Shown: positions 5,306-8,197 of the stretch, piece by piece
Numbering within the stretch: position 1 is the stretch's first letter
How the letters are laid out: the number at the start of each line of letters is the position of its first letter
Assembly: GCA_050123335.1 (NCBI GenBank)
Contig: JASFHH010000064.1
Location: 1 to 8,197, forward strand
DNA from: JASFHF01 sp050123335
Lineage (GTDB): Bacteria; Pseudomonadota; Gammaproteobacteria; UBA12402
Direction: 5' to 3'
Length of the DNA: 8,197 nucleotides
Position numbers and translations under genes: made by a program
The notes under the pieces: generated by a model
What the model was told of the DNA's origin: nothing
Databases searched by the model: none
What the model saw: the letters and a program-made list of their open reading frames with translations, nothing else

Positions 5306-7348
5306 TTGCATAGTCACTATCATTTATTCATAATTTGGCTGCATCAGCATGCACAGTGGGGTGGTGTGGCTGCTTTTGTGATTGCATTTGCAGAATCGGT
5401 TGCGATTGTTGGCTCAATTGTGCCTGGTTCGGTAACTATGACAGCAGTTGGAGTGCTGATTGGTTCGGGGGTATTGCCAATTTGGACTACGCTTATTTGG
5501 GCTATTAGTGGTGCATTTTTTGGTGATGGTATAAGTTATTTGTTGGGGTTTCACTTCAAAGATAAGATTCGCTGTTGTTGGCCGTTTAGCCGTTATCCAA
5601 AAATTTTGTCTACAGGAGAGGTGTTCTTTTTTAAGCATGGTGGTAAAAGTATTTTTATTGGGCGATTTGTTGGGCCGGTACGTGCAATTGTACCAATAAT
5701 TGCTGGCATGCTTAAAATGTCACCAAAGCGTTATTTTCCGATTAGCTTTCTTACCGCGGTTTGTTGGGCACCAATATATATGTTGCCAGGGATGGTATTA
5801 GGTACAGTTTCTTTAACAATGCCCGCAGATATTGCAGCGGAATTAATTGTTTTTGTTTTGTTGTTATTATTTTTTATTTGGTTGGTATTTTGGATAGTAA
5901 AAATTTTATATCAAAAAACTCACAATTATTTCGAAATTATTTTAGATCGTAAATGGCAGCAATGGTTGCAGCAACCATCGAAGCGTTGGATATGTAATTT
6001 ATTACGCCGCGCTGATCATCCTTATTCTCGCGGACAATTATTTCTTGCTGGTGTTATGTTATTATTTGGAATTTCATTTTTATTATTTGCTTTTGCGGTT
6101 GTGTTGCATGCCCCGTTAGTTCATTGGGTATATTCACTTTATTATTTGCTTAGGGGGTTACGGACAGAAGAGCTCGATAAAATAGCAATAGTAATTATGA
6201 GTTTTGGTTATTATTGGATATTAGCTATAATTGCAGCGGTTTTAATATGTTGGCTTGCGTTGCGCAAACGCTGGTTGGCGTTTATGCACTGGTTGCTTGC
6301 TTGTGCACTTGTAGCGATATTGGTTATTATGTTCCAATATTTGTATATTTTACCGAGACCGCCTGGGTTGTTAAACCCGCCAGTTGTTGTTTTGTCATTT
6401 CCAAGTTTATCTATTACGAGCACCGTAGTTTTTTATATTTTGTTTGCTTTTATGTTTACTAGAAACATGCATAAAGAATTGCGTAAATATATTTACGGTG
6501 CAGCGCTGACAATTTGTATCGCTGTAGCATTATCCCGTATGTATTTAGGACTTAATTGGTTAACTGATGTAGTGGCTGGTATTTGTTTAGGCGGAGCAAT
6601 AGTCTCTTTTGTGATAATTTCTTATCGTCGCTATAAGCCGGTAAAAATCTCTGTTGTTGACATATTTTTTGTTGTGTTAGTAGCATTTGCAATTACTAAT
6701 ACGTGGTATTTATATAAAAATTTTAATGCCAATTTGCATAATTTTCAAAGGTATTGGCCTGTTTATACTATTTCGGAGCATAAGTGGTGGAGTCAGTCTG
6801 TGCCAATTATTCCATTATATCGTACGGATCGTTTTGGTCATCCAACACAGCTATTAAACTTACAATGGGCTGGATCACTAGAAGACATTAAAGCAACATT
6901 AGCAGCGCAAGGTTGGCAAGATTTTCATGTTGGTGGTTATGTTGATTTAGTAAAGCATTTATTGCAACAAACTGATTTTGCAAAACGGCGACCATTGTTA
7001 GCTGATCTTTATCAGCATAGACCTCCTATGATGAGCGCGATTAATTATTCTGTGGCTGGAAAATTTCCAGTTGTAATGCGCTTGTGGAAAACAAATATTG
7101 TATTAACGCCTGGTAACATACCATTGTGGGTTGGGGTTGTTGGTTATTATATAGTGTCAAAGCATTTTTTGTTTTTTCATAAAAGCAGAATGGTTCTTGC
7201 GACAGAAAAAGATCAGGCTGGTGTTTTTCAATTATTGGCGCATTACATGTGGCGTGCTAAAGTTGTTGATTGCAAAGGTTTACCCAAAGAATTAAGTAAA
7301 CAGTGTGCGTTATTTAAATTTTTACTAATTGGTAGACGTTTACGGTAG
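5306..7348 (+). CDS. DedA-PAP2-LssY_C-like fusion membrane protein with a degenerate PAP2 site
   Basis: A protein of about 680 residues with three modules. Residues 10-205 are a DedA/VTT domain (inner-membrane flippase or transporter family for undecaprenyl phosphate and phospholipids): AFAES with E30, VPGS (39-42), a GDGISYLLG segment (D74), and FIGRFVGPVRAIVPIIAG (117-134) with the conserved R120 and R126. Residues 230-470 are a PAP2-type multi-helix domain. Residues 484-680 resemble the LssY C-terminal domain, including LNLQWAGSLEDIKATLAAQGW. The PAP2 motifs are eroded: Q344 replaces the Lys of Kx6RP, PSGH reads PSLS (366-369), and the nucleophilic His of SRx5Hx3D is N417; R351-P352, S410-R411 and D421 remain. 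Phosphatase activity is therefore unlikely. No ATG exists before residue 45, and TTG 5306 is chosen for GGGG at 5296-5299 (the same signal as dat); TTG 5294 is an alternative. The 75-base gap after ybeD is AT-rich (TATATATATTAT at 5265-5276) with no firm promoter. Confidence 0.88.
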   Translation: MHSHYHLFIIWLHQHAQWGGVAAFVIAFAESVAIVGSIVPGSVTMTAVGVLIGSGVLPIWTTLIWAISGAFFGDGISYLLGFHFKDKIRCCWPFSRYPKILSTGEVFFFKHGGKSIFIGRFVGPVRAIVPIIAGMLKMSPKRYFPISFLTAVCWAPIYMLPGMVLGTVSLTMPADIAAELIVFVLLLLFFIWLVFWIVKILYQKTHNYFEIILDRKWQQWLQQPSKRWICNLLRRADHPYSRGQLFLAGVMLLFGISFLLFAFAVVLHAPLVHWVYSLYYLLRGLRTEELDKIAIVIMSFGYYWILAIIAAVLICWLALRKRWLAFMHWLLACALVAILVIMFQYLYILPRPPGLLNPPVVVLSFPSLSITSTVVFYILFAFMFTRNMHKELRKYIYGAALTICIAVALSRMYLGLNWLTDVVAGICLGGAIVSFVIISYRRYKPVKISVVDIFFVVLVAFAITNTWYLYKNFNANLHNFQRYWPVYTISEHKWWSQSVPIIPLYRTDRFGHPTQLLNLQWAGSLEDIKATLAAQGWQDFHVGGYVDLVKHLLQQTDFAKRRPLLADLYQHRPPMMSAINYSVAGKFPVVMRLWKTNIVLTPGNIPLWVGVVGYYIVSKHFLFFHKSRMVLATEKDQAGVFQLLAHYMWRAKVVDCKGLPKELSKQCALFKFLLIGRRLR

Positions 7349-7357
7349 AAGAGCATT

Positions 7358-8182
7358 ATGCAAAAAGATCGTTTAAAATCTTGGTTTTGTAGTTTATTAC
7401 GTTGTGTAGATTATCCTTGTGATCGTAGTCAGTTATTGTTAGCTGGGGTGATGTTAATACTTGGATTTTTGTTTTTATTGCTTTTTGTAAATGTCATATT
7501 GCATGGGCCATTAACTTATTTAAATTCTGATGTTCATAGTTTTTTTAGAGTGCTGCGTACAAGCGCGCTTGATAAAATTGCCGTGGTGATTGTAAGTTTT
7601 GGTTATTATAAAATGCTAACCTTGGTGGTGTTTGCATTAATATGTTGGTTGGTTTTACGTCGGTATTGGTTGGCAGCGATTCATTGGTTTGTTGGTTGGG
7701 TGTGTGCATTGGGGTCAGTGTTTGTATTTAGGTTAATTTATTTTTCACCGCGTCCATCTGGATTGTTACATGTACCGACCACTTCATCATTTCCAAGCGG
7801 TCATGTTACGGGATCTATAGTTTTTTATGTTTTATTTGCGTTCATGTTTACTAAAGATTTGCCTTTGAGGGCTCGAAAATATATTTATTGGGTGGTGGCG
7901 ATTCTTTGTATTGCGATTGCGTTGTCGCGTTTGTATTTGGGAGTTCATTGGTTAACTGATGTGATCGCAGGTGTTTGTTTGGGCGGGGTAATAGTATTAT
8001 TTACGATAATTTCTTATCGCCGTTATCAGCCGGTTAAAATTGCTGTAACGGGAGTGTTTGTGGTGACATTGGTTGCACTTATAATTAGTAATGCGTGGTT
8101 TTTGCATAAGAATTATTTTAAGCATTTAAATGATTATCAAATGACGAATATCGGGGTAGGTAATAATGGGGTCAGGTCTTGA
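7358..8182 (+). CDS. PAP2-family phosphatase, paralogue of the preceding PAP2 domain, probably 3'-truncated
   Basis: A 274-residue multi-spanning membrane protein whose residues 12-261 align without gaps to the PAP2 module of the preceding fusion, about half identical by eye. The phosphatase signature is intact except for a conservative Arg at the first position: R125-x6-R132-P133, PSGH (146-149), and SRLYLGVHWLTD with S190, R191, nucleophile H197 and D201. It should dephosphorylate a lipid phosphate such as undecaprenyl pyrophosphate or phosphatidate, with the site facing the periplasm; the substrate is not known. It has neither a DedA part nor the LssY_C-like part. Homology to the paralogue stops at Q261 (8140), and the last 13 residues and the TGA stop come from unrelated sequence, including a REP-like repeat at 8167 onward, so it looks truncated. 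ATG 7358 lies 9 bases after the upstream stop with a weak AGAAGAG SD, so translational coupling is likely. Confidence 0.85.
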   Translation: MQKDRLKSWFCSLLRCVDYPCDRSQLLLAGVMLILGFLFLLLFVNVILHGPLTYLNSDVHSFFRVLRTSALDKIAVVIVSFGYYKMLTLVVFALICWLVLRRYWLAAIHWFVGWVCALGSVFVFRLIYFSPRPSGLLHVPTTSSFPSGHVTGSIVFYVLFAFMFTKDLPLRARKYIYWVVAILCIAIALSRLYLGVHWLTDVIAGVCLGGVIVLFTIISYRRYQPVKIAVTGVFVVTLVALIISNAWFLHKNYFKHLNDYQMTNIGVGNNGVRS

Positions 8183-8197
8183 ATTTTAAACTTTGAT
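8167..8197 (+). repeat. REP-like sequence at the window end, partial
   Basis: TGGGGTCAGGTCTTGAATTT starts at 8167 and continues AT-rich to the window edge. The 8168-8180 part GGGGTCAGGTCTT matches the hairpin arm GGGGCCGGGTCTT at 2642-2654 at all but two positions. From memory of gammaproteobacterial genomes, this GGGGTCAGGTCTTGAATTTT type of sequence is common next to REP-associated (Y1_Tnp) transposases. The partner arm, if there is one, lies outside the window. Its TGA (8180-8182) serves as the stop codon of the second PAP2 gene. Confidence 0.6.

Noticed and set aside
6214..6462. Second + strand frame inside the PAP2 module of the fusion
   Set aside because: It overlaps the continuous, homologous PAP2 frame and does not offer restored PSGH or SRx5Hx3D motifs, so the loss of catalytic residues is not explained by a frameshift.

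Overview
The window looks like chromosomal DNA from an AT-rich gammaproteobacterium, probably a Legionellales/Coxiella-type lineage. I infer this from the low-GC coding style, the dacA - D-amino acid transaminase - ybeD gene order, and a DedA-PAP2-LssY type membrane protein; no sequence search was possible. Nearly all genes lie on the + strand. The one exception is a partial rplY (ribosomal protein L25/Ctc) reading leftward off the start of the window.

Layout: (1) 1-129, 5' part of rplY on the - strand. (2) 130-297, a divergent intergenic region holding a nested palindromic repeat. (3) 298-1116, birA, a biotin-protein ligase without the N-terminal DNA-binding domain. (4) 1179-2623, a small envelope operon of two tandem-duplicated lipoproteins of unknown function and an RDD-family membrane protein. 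(5) 2624-2777, an intergenic region with a perfect 26-bp-arm hairpin and a good dacA promoter candidate. (6) 2778-5230, dacA, dat and ybeD (TTG start), a peptidoglycan and D-alanine gene group. In E. coli lipB follows ybeD; here it does not. (7) 5306-8182, a large DedA + PAP2 + LssY_C-like fusion followed closely by a second, shorter PAP2 protein. The window ends in a REP-like sequence that supplies the stop codon of that last gene.

Functional picture: DacA releases terminal D-Ala from peptidoglycan pentapeptides, and the adjacent D-amino acid transaminase can interconvert D-Ala and D-Glu through their keto acids. The DedA/PAP2 pair points to lipid or lipid-carrier (undecaprenyl or phospholipid phosphate) handling at the inner membrane. 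The main unexpected observation is that the PAP2 domain of the big fusion has lost its catalytic residues (PSGH reads PSLS; the SRx5Hx3D histidine reads Asn), whereas its tandem paralogue keeps them but lacks both the DedA and LssY_C parts. The second theme is a set of related short palindromic elements (GGTGTCAGACACC-like and GGGGYCRGGTCTT-like) in the intergenic gaps, resembling REP sequences mobilised by REP-associated tyrosine transposases. No transposase, RNA gene, CRISPR array or complete mobile element is present, and no gene-free stretch exceeds about 170 bases.
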